Source: Oncomelania hupensis
Lineage: Eukaryota > Mollusca > Gastropoda > Littorinimorpha > Pomatiopsidae
DNA: 64,000 nt
Assembly (NCBI GenBank): GCA_036898135.1
Contig: CM072523.1
Coordinates: forward strand, 3,479,959-3,543,958
Direction of reading: 5' to 3'
Part shown: positions 35,141 to 46,914 of the stretch, in pieces
Position numbering within the stretch: position 1 is the first letter of the stretch
Layout: every line of letters starts with the position of its first letter
Made by a program: the position numbers and the translations under genes
Notes under the pieces: model-generated
The model's database searches: none
What the model was told of the DNA's origin: nothing
The model's input: only the letters and a program-made list of their open reading frames with translations

Positions 35141-35575
35141 ATACACACGCATACACGCACACACACACACACGCACCCACACACCCACACACACACGCAC
35201 ACACACATACGACACATAGATAAAAACAATAACGCACACACTCACACACACACACACACACACACACATGAAATCTATCTCTGTCTGTCTGTATGTACGA
35301 CTCTCTGTCTCTCTGTCTCTCTCTGCCTCTGTCTCTCTCTGTTTCTACCTCTGTCTCTTCCACTCCTTTTGTGCATGTTGTACCAGCGTATACGCACAAT
35401 CTTTCACATAGACAAAATTGCTTAGTTCTAACATCACGCTGTAGGAGAGTACGCGCGTGTGCGTGCAAATACTTGTGTAACCTACATGCGTGTCAGTTCG
35501 TGGGCTAATACAGGTGCGCAAACCCACACACACACACCCACACACACGCACACACACACACACACACACACAAAC
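35141..35575. repeat. (CA)n and CTGT/(CT)n microsatellites
   Basis: CA-rich at 35145-35270 and 35522-35573, CT/CTGT at 35275-35355. Confidence 0.9.
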
Positions 35576-35904
35576 GCTCGCACATTTTATAACCAGTGAA
35601 TGGCAAATACCCTAAACGATCGCAAAGAAAATTCCTAGCATTCCAGCGGGAAATTCATTTAAAAACGATTCCGTAATTAACTGCTGCAACGTCCGTTGTA
35701 GCTGACCAGCAACTTAGGAGCAAAACCGACCTAACTATAGTCCTACAATGCTCCTGACTTAGGCCACTTCCGCCATGAAATGCTCGGGAAATAATTCTCT
35801 CAAAAGCTCAGAGCTGAGATTATCACTTGGTGTTCGGAGATTCGGGATTTTTAACAGTTATGTCGTTATAAATTGCTTCAGCATCTTTACGGTCCTATCA
35901 GCTG

Positions 35905-36054
35905 CACACCACAGTCAAATAATGTCGCAGCGACTCTACTGGAATAGCTCGTTTCCTTACTCCAAAGCTGCCGCTGCATTCCACAGTCAAATAATGTCGC
36001 GGCGACACTATTGGAATAGCTCGTTTACTTCTCCAAAGAGCTGCTTTTCACAGT
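35905..36054. repeat. ~70-bp tandem repeat, left part
   Basis: Two units of CACAGTCAAATAATGTCGCR, GCGACACTATTGGAATAGC and TCGTTTACTTACTCCAAAG, then the start of a third (CACAGT) at which element F is inserted. The array resumes at 36690. Confidence 0.85.
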
Positions 36055-36690
36055 TAAATTCCACCCCTCCCCTCCCTTCCACACCCCGTGGGGGTGCCGG
36101 GGGTTTCTGTATAAATAATACCCCCACTTTCTGGAAATCTAGTGCTTTAAATTCCCACTGTCGCTGTCTTTGTCCTTTGCTCTTTCTCATTCCTACTCTG
36201 TTCTATCAATCTACTATACTATCTGTTTTGCTGGACCAGTCAACTATCTTTTTCCTGAAAACTCTTCCGGGACAAAACTCCTCGTTTGTGTGTGAGGTCT
36301 GTTGGATCAGCTTATGACTATTAGACGCTTTCTGCCAAATGGTCACTGGGGCTTCCTATGATATTATTATTTCGCAATGTAGGCATTTTATGTATGTGTT
36401 TTGTTTATATTTTATAATGACATTTGTATTCTATTTTGTTTTTATAAACGGGGTTTCGATGAATTAGAGTATAGCCTCAGTGTCCCATGCGTGGGATGCC
36501 TTTGTTATATAGTGACCGGCTCGTGGATTGCCTTCAGTTTTACCACTAGGGTTGTTTCGGCAGATCTTTTATGCGGATCCGGAGTGAGTCCTCTTTAAGC
36601 CAAGTTGTGGTCTTGATTTTGTGGTCCTGATTCGGCTCTTTACAGTCTGCTGGACCCTGTTAGCAATGAATAACTAACTAACTAACTAAT
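36055..36690 (+). mobile_element. Element F copy 1, inserted in a tandem array
   Basis: Matches the 62.6-63.1-kb copy over most of its length: CCGTGGGGGTGCCGGGGG head, GTATAAATA, GCTTTAAATTCCCACTGTCG, TCTTCCGGGACAAAACTCCT, TAGAGTATAGCCTCAGTGTC, CACTAGGGTTGTTTCGGCAG, and a tail AATGAATAACTAACTAAC. ACAGT at 36050-36054 and 36691-36695 may be the target duplication. The first ~30 bp are C-rich and not shared. It contains about 45 bp (GCGGATCCGGAGTGAGTCC...) absent from copy 2. Confidence 0.75.
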
Positions 36691-36820
36691 ACAGTCAAAT
36701 AATTTCGCAACGACACTATAGGAATAGCTCGTTTACTTACTCCAAAGAGATGCATTCCACAGTCAAATAATGTCGCAGTGACAATATTGGAATAGTGCGC
36801 TTCCTTACTGACAAGAGCTA
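36690..36820. repeat. ~70-bp tandem repeat, right part
   Basis: Two further units (ACAGTCAAATAATTTCGCAA and CACAGTCAAATAATGTCGCA), completing the array broken by element F. Confidence 0.85.
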
Positions 36821-36835
36821 TAGATGTACAGATTG

Positions 36836-36910
36836 GCTTAGTGGCGCACGTGGTTAGTTGCCAGTTTTCGATGCTGAAGGTCGCGGGGTCGATTCCCGCA
36901 AGGAAAGTAC
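36836..36910 (+). mobile_element. tRNA-like SINE head
   Basis: GGCTTAGTGGCGCACGTGG, ATGCTGAAGGTCGCGGGGTC and GATTCCCGC resemble the SINE-A head at 57.0 kb. The body is not recognised downstream. Confidence 0.5.
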
Positions 36911-37430
36911 TTAGATGTTAAAAGCCTTTTAATCAATAAACAGAAGTACATTGTTAAAACTCTTGTATGCAATAAATATAACTAAGATACTAAAGGCATT
37001 TTAATGTTTTTTAAAAATATTTCTATAAAATAGTGGCAGATACAACACCTAGGTTTTAAAGCTTTCGAGATTAAAAAAATTATATTCGTCAAAAGCATAT
37101 ACGTCTTTGGAGTAAATCTACCACTAAATCCGGGGTTGATATTTATTTCGGCAAATGCCGTTGCTGTGAAGGACTTTTACATCCCACGAAATGTGCTACC
37201 GCGGCGGCAAGTATGACCAGTTACGTGGTAATAAATTGCTTCTACATCGCCTCAAACATGATATTTGACGATAAGAAATGACGATACGCCGCTGACGCTG
37301 AACTAGTTTTTCCTGCCTTTTTGTACAAATCTAACGCGAAGGTTTAGAAGGTTTGTCCTTTTGCACAAATCTCACCCGAACGTGTGAGCAGGTTTGTGTT
37401 TTTGGAGAGCGCAATGTCAAAAACTTTTTA
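36911..37430. other. No recognised feature
   Basis: AT-rich unique sequence. A short duplication TTTGTCCTTTTGCACAAATC lies near 37320-37370. Confidence 0.3.
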
Positions 37431-37546
37431 AAACTTTGTTAAAAAAAATCAAACTAGCATTACTTCCGTTTTGTAACTGTTGAAATATTTATGGAATAAA
37501 AGTGTGATTCATTCATTCATTCATTCATTCATTTATTCATTCTTCT
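37431..37546 (+). mobile_element. Possible retroposon 3' end with (ATTC)n tail
   Basis: GTTGAAATATTTATGGAAT and AAAAGTGTG lead into (ATTC)n, like the GGAATAAAA-(TTGCC)n end at 3.17 kb. No coding remnant is recognised upstream. Confidence 0.35.
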
Positions 37547-37670
37547 TCTTTTTCTTTTTCTTCTTCTATTCCTCCTCTTCCTTCTCTTTTTCTTTTGTCT
37601 AAACATCCACTTGCAAACTGTAAAAGTCTTTTCAAACAAACATCATTGAAGGAAATGCAGGATCAGAGTT

Positions 37671-37939
37671 ACTCCTTCGGATGAGGGTATAAACCGAGGT
37701 CTAGTCCGTGCAGGCACGGATTTTAAAGATCCTGACTCTCACCACCAGCACGCGTCCCTTCTCCCTAAGCCTTGTCACCCACAATTGGGCTCAGTGGTCA
37801 GTAGAGTCAGATCATGCGCCCAAGGCAGCCAGTGCGCGCTTAGGGCGGCTTGAGTTAGATCTGGTATCGGCCAGCACCGTGAGCAGCTCTCCAGCTGGAA
37901 AAGCGCTCTATTACAACGCTTAAAAATTTCAAATAAATG
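37671..37939 (+). mobile_element. SINE-B copy
   Basis: CTTCGGATGAGGGTATAAAC, CGAGGTCTAGTCCGTG, AAAGATCCTGACTCTCACC, CGCCCAAGGCAGCCAGTGCG, TTGAGTTAGATCTGGTATCG and CCAGCTGGAAAAGCGCTCTA, then an A-rich tail. Confidence 0.75.
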
Positions 37940-38065
37940 AAAAGGAGCCTGCTAAATAACAAGTCATGTTTTCTTATAAATCTGCCGACACTTTTTTTTA
38001 AACGCAAAACTATACTCGAGTGCGCGCATCTTATAATCTCCAATTCGACGGTTTTGTTTTACGAA

Positions 38066-41000
38066 AACGAGTTTAGCCTAACATTGGCATTGTTATTTAC
38101 ATTCAGCAACGAGTTTAGCCTAACATTGGCATTGTTATTTACATTCAGCAACGAGTTTAGCCTAACATTGGCATTGTTATTTATATTCAGCAACGAGTTT
38201 AGCCTAACATTGGCATTGTTATTTACATTCAGCAACGAGTTTAGCCTAACATTGGCATTGCTATTTACATTCAGCAACGAGTTTAGCCTAACATTGGCAT
38301 TGCTATTTACATTCAGCAACCAGTTTAGCCTAACATTGCTATTGTTATTTATATTCAGCAACGAGTTTAGCCTAACATTGGCATTGTTATTTATATCCAG
38401 CAACCAGTTTAGCCTAACATTGGCATTGTTATTTACATTCAGCAACGAGTTTAGCCTAACATTGGCATTGTTATTTATATCCAGCAACCAGTTTAGCCTA
38501 ACGTTGGCATTGTTATTTATATTCAGCAACCAGTTTAGCCTAACATTGGCATTGTTATTTATATCCAGCAACCAGTTTAGCCTAACGTTGGCATTGTTAT
38601 TGACATTCAGCAACGAGTTTAGCCTAACATTGGCTTTGTTATTTATATTCATCAACGAGTTTAGCCTAACATTGGCATTGTTGTTTACATTCAGCAACCA
38701 GTTTAGCCTAACATTGGCATTGTTATTTACGTTCAGCAACGAGTTTAGCTTAACATTGGCACTGTTATTTATATTCAGCAACGAGTTTAGCCTAACGTTG
38801 GCATTGTTGTTTTCATTCAGCAACGAGTTTAGCCTAACATTGGCATTGTTGTTTATATTCAGCAACGAGTTTAGCCTAACGTTGGCATTGTTGTTTTCAT
38901 TCAGCAACGAGTTTAGCCTAACATTGGCATTGTTGTTTATATTCAGCAACGAGTTTAGCCTAACGTTGGCATTGTTATTTATATTCAACAACGAGTTTAG
39001 CCTAACATTGGCATTGTTGTTTATATTCAGCAACGAGTTTAGCCTAACGTTGGCATTGTTGTTTTCATTCAGCAACGAGTTTAGCCTAACATTGGCATTG
39101 TTGTTTATATTCAGCAACGAGTTTAGCTTAACATAGGCATTGTTATTTATATTCAACAACGAGTTTAGCCTAACATAGGCATTGTTATTTATATTCAGCA
39201 ACGAGTTTAGCCTAACATTGGCATTGTTATTTATATTTAGCAACCAGTTTAGCCTAACATTGGCATTGTTATTTACATTCAGCAGCGAGTTTAGCCTAAC
39301 GTTGGCATTGTTATTTTCATTCAGCAACGAGTTTAGCCTAACATTGGCATTGCTATTTACATTCAGCAAGGAGTTTAGCCTAACATTGGCATTGCTATTT
39401 ACATTCAGCAACGAGTTTAGCCTACCATTGGCATTGTTATTTTCATTCAGCAACGAGTTTATCCTAACATTGGCATTGTTATTTATATCCAGCAACGAGT
39501 TTATCCTAACATTGGCATTGTTATTTACATTCAGCAACGAGTTTAGCCTAACATTGGCATTGTTATTTACGTTCAGCAACGAGTTTAGCCTAAAATTGGC
39601 ATTGTTATTTATATTCAGCAACGAGTTTAGCCTAACATTGGCATTGTTATTTATATTCAGCAACGAGTTTAGCCTAACGTTGGCATTGTTATTTACGTTC
39701 AGCAACGAGTTGAGCCTAACGTTGGCATTGTTATTTACTTTCAGCAACGAGTTTAGCCTAACGTTGGCATTGTTATTTACGTTCAGCAACGAGTTTAGCC
39801 TAAAGTTGGCATTGTTATTTACGTTCAGCAACGAGTTTAGCCTAACGTTGGCATTGTTATTTACGTTCAGCAACGAGTTGAGCCTAACGTTGGCATTGTT
39901 ATTTACTTTCAGCAACGAGTTTAGCCTAACATTGGCATTGTTATTTATATTCAGCAACGAGTTTAGCCTAACGTTGACATTGTTATTTACGTTCAGCAAC
40001 GAGTTTAGCCTAACGTTGGCATTGTTATTTATATTCAGCAACGAGTTTAGCCTAACATTGGCATTGTTATTTATATTTAGCAACCAGTTTAGCCTAACAT
40101 TGGCATTGTTATTTACGTTCAGCAACCAGTTTAGCCTAACATTGGCATTATTATTTATATTTAGCAACCAGTTTAGCCTAACATTGGCATTGTTATTTAC
40201 GTTCAGCAACGAGTTTAACCTAACATTGGCATTGTTATTTATATTTAGCAACCAGTTTAGCCTAACATTGGCATTGTTATTTACGTTCAGCAACGAGTTT
40301 AGCCTAACATTGGCATTGTTATTTACATTCAGCAACGAGTTTAGCCAAACATTGGCATTGTTATTTATATTCAGCAACGAGTTTAGCCTAACATTGGCAT
40401 TGTTATTTACGTTCAGCAACGAGTTTAGCCTAACATTGGCACTGTTATTTACGTTCAGCAACGAGTTTAGCCTACCATTGGCATTGTTATTTACATTCAG
40501 CAACGAGTTTAGCCTAACATTGGCATTGTTATTTACGTTCAGCAACGAGTTTAGGCTAACGTTGGCATTGTTATTTATATTCAGCAACGAGTTTAGCCTA
40601 ACATTGGCATTGTTACTTATATTCAGCAACGAGTTTAGCCTAACGTTGGCATTGTTATTTATATTTAGCAACCAGTTTAGCCTAACATTGGCATTGTTAT
40701 TTACGTTCAGCAACGAGTTTAGCCTAACATTGGCATTGTTATTTACGTTCAGCAACGAGTTTAGCCTAACATTGGCACTGTTATTTACGTTCAGCAACGA
40801 GTTTAGCCTACCATTGGCATTGTTATTTACATTCAGCAACGAGTTTAGCCTAACATTGGCATTGTTATTTACGTTCAGCAACGAGTTTAGCCTAACATTG
40901 GCATTGTTATTTACGTTCAGCAACGAGTTTAGCCTAACATTGGCATTGGTATTTACGTTCATCAACGAGTTTAGCCTAACATTGGCTTTGTTATTTATAT

Positions 41001-41306
41001 TCATCAACGAGTTTAGCCTAACATTGGCATTGTTATTTATATTCAGCAACGATTTTAGCCTAACATTGGCATTGTTATTTACGTTCAGCAACGAGTTTAG
41101 GCTAACGTTGGCATTGTTATTTATATTCAGCAACGAGTTTAGCCTAACATTGGCATTGTTACTTATATTCAGCAACGAGTTTAGCCTAACGTTGGCATTG
41201 TTATTTATATTTAGCAACCAGTTTAGCCTAACATTGGCATTGTTATTTACGTTCAGCAACGAGTTTAGCCTAACATTGGCATTGTTATTTACGTTCAGCA
41301 ACGAGT
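38066..41306. repeat. 42-bp minisatellite, about 77 units
   Basis: Unit: AACGAGTTTAGCCTAACATT, GGCATTGTTATTTACATTCA, GC. The length stays a multiple of 42 throughout. Variants are point changes (ACATTC/ATATTC/ACGTTC/TCATTC; GAG/CAG; AACATT/AACGTT). Because 42 is divisible by three, long frames stay open: minus strand about 1,080 codons of LLNVNNNANVRLNS, plus strand 399 and 708 codons of EFSLTLALLFTFSN. The minus frame opens on TTG with no leading ATG. A higher-order copy of 546 bp (13 units) is marked by TAGGCTAAC at 40552 and 41098. Confidence 0.95.
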
Positions 41307-41447
41307 AAGTGGAATTTCGCTGCTAAAGTTTGGATTTTCCATTTCCGTTCTCTTCATGGAGTTATCTCCCCTGCTTTAACGGTACAGCCGCGTGACCTTT
41401 TCCCCCGATGTCTGAGTGAACCATGCGGCTTGAAGAGTGCGTTTATT

Positions 41448-41655
41448 GTGTCTGGGGTAGGGTAATGTAGGGTAGAGTAATCTAGGGTAGGGTAATCTAG
41501 GGTAGAGTAATCTAGGGTAGAGTAATCTGGGGTAGGGTAATCTAGGGTAGGGTAATCTAGGGTAGAGTAATCTAGGGTAGGGTAATCTAGGGTAAGGTAA
41601 TCTAGGGTAGGGTAATCTAGGGTAGGGTGATCTAGGGTAGGGTAATCTAGGGTGT
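41448..41655. repeat. 15-bp telomere-like minisatellite
   Basis: Units of GGTAGGGTAATCTAG with GGTAGAG variants, about 13 copies. It resembles degenerate TTAGGG-type sequence on the + strand but is not the canonical telomere hexamer. Confidence 0.9.
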
Positions 41656-42269
41656 ATTTTATCAACTTAAAACTAAAAAACCTTACGAGCAACTGTTTTT
41701 ACGGGTTCTGTCTCTTACCAGCTTTGGATGATGCTATTCTTAGCTCCAAAATATTGGCTGGCCCTTGCTATTTATAGGCACAAAAACTACGAAATTTAGT
41801 CATTCAAAAAACTATACTTTCCATAGAGTTATTTTTTTGTGTTGTAAGCGTTTATTTAGTGGGACAACACTCACTCTGAATGTTAAACGGATCTTTTGAG
41901 GGGTCATGGTCAAAGTAGGTTCATAAGATGTGTAATTAAGAATGCAGTTTCACTAAAGTGCGTCCTGTGGGTGTATTGCTACTTTCACTACGTCTCCTCG
42001 TCTAACTCGTTCAGAATACAGCTTGTCTGTTTACCCAAATTTACTACCAATCCTTTTAGACAAATTTACAACTAACAAGCGGGATTGTTAAGGTTAGGTT
42101 TGCCGGCTAGAGCAAAGAGAACGGTAAATGAAAACAAATTGGCGAACGTAATTGTAAAGATACTGGAAAATGTAATTTAAAACGAAATCTTTCCTTGTTA
42201 GGTGCAAGCTACGCAAGTCTCCTTCAAATGAATGTTTACTTTAATCAAATTTAATGCTTGCAGCCCTTG
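41656..42269. other. No recognised feature
   Basis: Unique AT-rich sequence without gene or repeat signal. Confidence 0.35.
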
Positions 42270-42365
42270 AAGAAAAAAAGAAGAAAGATGAAGAAGAAGA
42301 AGAAAAAGAAGAAGAAGAAGAAGAAGAAGAAGAAGAAGAAGAAGAAGAAGAAGAAGAAGACACAC
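42270..42365. repeat. (GAA)n microsatellite
   Basis: About 95 bp of AAG/GAA triplets. Flanking sequence to 42600 is also purine-rich. Confidence 0.95.
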
Positions 42366-42724
42366 ACCAACAACGAGAAGGAGGAGATGAACGAGAACAA
42401 GAATGTAGAGGACAATCACAAAGAATCTGGGTGTAGAACGAACTAAGAAAGGAAGGAAGAAATACAAACAAAGAACAGGAACAAGAGCGATGGGAATCAG
42501 AACAACAAGATAGGCAACAAGGAGACAAGAAGAAAGAGATGACGAAAGAAGGAGAAGACGGGACGCGGAAAGCAGAAGAAAGAAGAAAGCGGTGTGCAGG
42601 AAATTGCAGCAATAGATCACATATTGCTGTTGGTGTTGCTATTCCACAAACAAACAAACGCAACGCCACGCCACTCTGCGCCACCCTCTAATCTCGCCAT
42701 CTCTCTATTCTCTGCTCTGACAGG

Positions 42725-43290
42725 CAGCAAACAAATGATGCAGAGGGAGACAACCAGAGAAAGTTAAAGGATGAAGGGTGGATAGGAGAAGAAAGAGCAA
42801 AGAAATGATGCAGCGAAAGTCAAAAGATGGGAGCGTGGGTTTTAGGGGCGAGGGTGGATAGCGGCGAAAAGAGCAAAGAAATGATACATTGCAGACAACC
42901 AATGCAAAGTTAAAAGATGAGGGTGACTAGGAAAAAAACACGCAAACAAATGATGCAACGCAGAAAATTATTTGAAAATAGAAAGGTAGGGGTGGATGGA
43001 AAAATAAAGAACAAAATAATGATGCAGCGTAAACAATCAACGGAAAGTCAACAGATTGGGGTGGATATAAAAAGAAAGAGTAAACAAATGAAGCAGTGTA
43101 GAAAACGAACCGAAAATCCTTAAAACATAGGGGCGGATAGAAAACGAACTAAAAAAAATGATGCAACTTTCAAAACCCACGGTTTTAAAGTTAAAAGATG
43201 GGGCTGGATAGGAACAGAAAGGACAAATAAATGATGCAAGGCAGACAACGAGCGGTAAGTTAAAAGATAGGGGTTTGAAAGGATAGGTAA
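42725..43290. repeat. Degenerate ~70-bp tandem repeat, about eight units
   Basis: Recurring AAATGATGCAGCG-like, AAAGTTAAAAGATGGGG-like and GGTGGATAGGA-like segments at intervals of 68-80 bp (near 42733, 42804, 42880, 42949, 43018, 43087, 43158, 43228). Units are strongly diverged, so the array is old. Confidence 0.75.
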
Positions 43291-43539
43291 GAAAGACTAG
43301 ACGTTTCATTTCGAATCATTTTGAATTACTTAGTAAAGTTCAGAAAGCATTAGTAGAACAAAGGAAGATTGCCTCACTGAATTAGTCCAAAATGTACGGG
43401 TTATCAATGCCGTGTGATATATTGTTCCATGATTTTATGTTAATTAATTAATTAATTGTATATTTATTTATTGTAATGTAATTTATTGTATATTATTTTA
43501 TTTTATTATATTGATTTATTATTTGATTTTATTCTACAT

Positions 43540-44208
43540 GGCATCAACACGGACATCAAAGTCCAAGGCCAATCCCTCAACACAGTGCATAGCTGCAAAT
43601 ATTTAGGGGCCATTGTATCCGACAATGGGTTCCGACAGGAAGTCCTCTCCAGTATCGCACAAACAACTGCTGCCCTGACAAGATTGAAGCCCATTTGGAA
43701 AGACAGGACCATCAGTCTACATTCCAAGGTAAGGCTGCTCCGCTCCCTTGTCATTTCCATCTTCATATACGCTTGCGAAACATGGACCATCACAGCAGAT
43801 CTACAACGAAAAATACAAAGCATGGAGATGAGGTGCTACAGAAGACTTCTGGGCATTTCCTATACTCAGCACATCACCAACAACGAAGTCCGACAGACCA
43901 TCACACAAGCCATGGGATAACACGATGACATGCTCACAGTGGTGAAGAAACGGAAACTCCGATGGTATAGCCACGTTACCAGAGCATCAGGCCTTGCAAA
44001 GACCATCCTGCAAGGCACGGTGCAAGGAGGCAGAAGAAGATGGAGAGAGAAAAAGAGGTGGGAGGACAACATTCGGGAGTGGACTGGCTTGACACTGAGC
44101 GAAGCCATGATGGTTGCTGAGGACAGAGAAAGATGGAGTACGCTGGTTAAACGACCATCTGTGGTGCTCCAACGACCTTCGAGTTACGGGATAGGATAGG
44201 ATAGGATA
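43540..44208 (+). mobile_element. RTE-clade LINE copy R5, 5'-truncated
   Basis: Starts at GINTDIKVQGQSLNTVHSCK, then YLGAIVSDNGFRQEVLSSIA, SIFIYACETWTITADL and CYRRLLGISYTQHITNNE. A frameshift/stop near 43918 (ATGGGATAA) precedes LRWYSHVTRASGLAKTILQ, RRWREKKRWEDNIREW and SYGIG, with a short (GGATA)n tail. It lacks all catalytic motifs. GRPKKRW has become WREKKRW in this copy. Confidence 0.85.
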
Positions 44209-44554
44209 AGACAACATGTAGGGACTCTTGCTTGCTGTGAGATATATTAGATTATTATCCAAGTGCGCTCAGTTAATTTGCTATTTATACTGATGCATAC
44301 AAACTCAAACTAAATTGGGAATACATAGCACCATTTTTCAGTTCCTTAAGCTTTATTAGTGTCTGATAACAAAGGCCAGAATTCCAATAAAATAAATTTT
44401 CGATACCACTAAAAAAAATATTCCTTCCCGTAATTCAGTACTAGTTAATTCTGATTATATTAATTACAGGTTAATGTGGTTTAGTGAAAATAGTTTTTAA
44501 TTATTTTTTAATGATGTTGCAATGTATGTGTAAGAAAGCAACACATAACAGAAA
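44209..44554. other. No recognised feature
   Basis: AT-rich unique sequence. Confidence 0.35.
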
Positions 44555-44757
44555 ATAAATAAATAAATAGCATTTTAAAATAGATGTTTATTTTACATTA
44601 CCGTTCTTATAATAGAGCGCTTACCCAGCTCCAGAGCTGCTGAAGGCGCTGGCCGATACAGGATCTAACTCAAAGCGCCCGAGGCGCTCTTTTGCAGCTC
44701 TTAGGCGCATCGTCTAGTGCCCAAACAACTGGGACCAATGCTGGGCGACCCGAGAGA
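44555..44757 (-). mobile_element. SINE-B 3' part, reverse
   Basis: (AAATA)n tail, GAGCGCTTACCCAGCTCC, CTGCTGAAGGCGCTGGCCG, ATACAGGATCTAACTCAAAG and a CTTAGGCGCATCG block. The element stops after the GGGCGACCCGAG segment. Confidence 0.7.
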
Positions 44758-45067
44758 AAGAAAGAAATTGTTTTACAAACATAAACTAATAACAATAGTA
44801 ATTCAATTCATTTAAAAATTCACGCTTGTCCCTCGCAGGAATCTCCAAGCGGGTTTTATATAAAAGGAATTTGGCTCACACCCAAACGTCCTCGCGTTAC
44901 GTACAATACAACGAACAATTAGATAATATACAACGTCAAGAAAATCGTAATGTAACAATCATAAGCAGCCAGACACACTATACATGATAAAATTCGTTAA
45001 AAAATACCGAATTAAAACCTACTTTCTTAAGACTACTTAAAATGTAAATGTAAAACAGGAACGAAAA
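44758..45067. other. No recognised feature
   Basis: AT-rich unique sequence. Confidence 0.35.
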
Positions 45068-45909
45068 CAGTGATGTCGTTTTCGTCGGCAAATCGGCGAT
45101 TCACCGATACAATTCCAAAATGTCCGAAAGAGTCATGTTCTGATCGGCCCGCTGTCCTAAGGTTTTACGCCTCAATCGGCCACCCTTTGTCCGTTTTGGT
45201 TTGCTTGCCTCATGTCTGTTTCGTTGTTAGTGCTTCTGGCCATATTAATTTCCTATCGGATAAATAAAGGTGTTATGAGTTATTGTCGAACATCGCGTAT
45301 CGGTAGCGCCAAGCAGACGACACATGTATCAGCAGAGAGAGTTAGAGTAACTCCCCTTGCTGCGAACGGCGTGCTTCCGGCAATAACACTTTCCGTTCTC
45401 GAAATGCCGCCGAAAAAGAAGCCGAAACTTATTTGAAAACATCTGAAAACCAGGACATGCTCTTGAGAGTCAAGCTGCATCAGGGAAGCACTGACCCCTA
45501 CAAAGCACTGTCTGTGTGGGAGAAGGCTAAACTCAGAAAGGTTTAAAGTGTAAACCTAGAAGCCTATCTTCAGAGATTGAGGGACATGACTAGTCATGTC
45601 AGGTGTCATGCCAGTACATTTTATTATGTTTTTTTTTAAAAATGTGTTTGCATCAGGGGTTGACCTACGTTCACAGTTCAATTGAAGAGTTTATTAGTCA
45701 TCCATTCTAGTCATTTCATCAAGTTTTATATTGTTTTGTTGTTAATAATTAATGTAAACGAAACTTTTTTAGTCTGTGTTCTTTATGTGATATTAGTTGC
45801 AACATTGTGGTAAGTCAAAATGATGGTCGACAGATTTTCAAAATGTCCTAAAGGTTTGTGACTGAATCGGCCAAATGGCCTATGCTGAAAATTTCTAGCA
45901 ACATCACTG
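45068..45909. mobile_element. Possible hAT-like non-autonomous DNA element
   Basis: 842 bp with CAGTGATGT at the left end and ACATCACTG at the right, a 9-bp terminal inverted repeat of hAT style (CAGNG). CGAAAA lies immediately outside both ends (45062-45067, 45910-45915), shorter than the 8-bp duplication expected for hAT. Subterminal sequences resemble each other in inverse orientation (AATCGGC, AAAATGTCC). It has no transposase frame; a Lys-rich MPPKKKPKLI is followed by a stop. Confidence 0.4.
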
Positions 45910-45974
45910 CGAAAATCAAACTAAGACACTAAGAAACCTTCTTTCAAAACCGTAAGAGGAGACGTCAGAAGCTA

Positions 45975-46070
45975 AAAAGAGGAGAGGAGAGTTGTGTACT
46001 AAAAAGAGGAGAGTTATGTACTAAAAAGAGGAGAGTTATGTACTAAAAAGGAGAGAGTTATGTACTAAAA
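45975..46070. repeat. ~24-bp tandem repeat
   Basis: Four units of AAAGAGGAGAGTTATGTACT. Confidence 0.9.
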
Positions 46071-46121
46071 CCAGAGACAGAGTAATTGCTTTATTATAGT
46101 TATTTCTATTTTTTCTTTGAT

Positions 46122-46170
46122 TTTCTGTGTGTGTGCGTGTGCGTGTGTGCGTGTGTGTGTGTGTGTTTCC
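46122..46170. repeat. (GT)n microsatellite
   Basis: GT repeats with GCGT interruptions. Confidence 0.9.
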
Positions 46171-46361
46171 TTCCTTTGCTTGCTTTTTTGTTTTTTGTTA
46201 TCGTTATTCGCACGTTCTATTCTTTTCTCTCTTCGTTTTGAAGGGATCAGTGATGTAGGTAAAAGAACAGATCCTCACACGTGCCAAAGCATGCACACGC
46301 AGATTCAGCTGCGGTGGGTAAATTGCTAGCACCGACCACAATACACTATTGTCAAATCGAC

Positions 46362-46560
46362 CTCGTCGGATGAGAGTATAAACCGAGTTCTAGCCTCATA
46401 TTACAAATGTGAATAGACGTTAAGTTAAACACATTAATAGCCTGAGCATTGCTTCGCTCGGACTTTTAAATTAAAGATCCTGACACCTCATGTCATGCCA
46501 GAAACACCCATACACCAGCATGCATGGGTCTTACTCCCCCTTGTCCTGGTTGGCGCGTCT
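46362..46560 (+). mobile_element. SINE-B fragment with an internal insertion
   Basis: GAGAGTATAAACCGAGTTCTA is followed not by the usual TCTGTG segment but by about 65 bp including CAAATGTGAATAGACGTTAA. The SINE then resumes with TTAAAGATCCTGACACCTC. The inserted piece resembles GATGTGAATAGAGGTTAAAT at 63.44 kb, so it is probably the 3' end of another element. Confidence 0.55.
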
Positions 46561-46914
46561 GCCGCGACTTCAATGAAAGGGTGACCCCACTTTCGCCCGC
46601 GTGGCTGTGACGAATAAAATTTACAGTGGACAGAGGGACTCGATAACTTGCAAAGAGTTGGAAGGCAGAATAAGTTATATAGGTTTCAGCCCTGTTGCCA
46701 TTTAGACTGAGATGGGTGGCGGTATTTCACGCGGCAACCAACATGAAATATTGGAACTGACGCAGAACTGTGGCCACACCTATATGTGCCTTTTTAAAGT
46801 TTGACGCAACTGTTCATTGAGGTTGATTAGGAAGACGCAGTAGTCCGAGGATGTGTGACAGTGCCCTTGACGCTGTGAGCACGTCTTCAGATGTGGATTT
46901 TTTAAAAATATATT
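46561..46914. other. No recognised feature
   Basis: Unique sequence; nothing that I can name. Confidence 0.35.

Noticed and set aside
38059..41301. 1,080-codon frame as a large Asn-rich structural protein
   Set aside because: It opens on TTG with no ATG at the start, is confined to the minisatellite, and is expected from a stop-free 42-bp unit.
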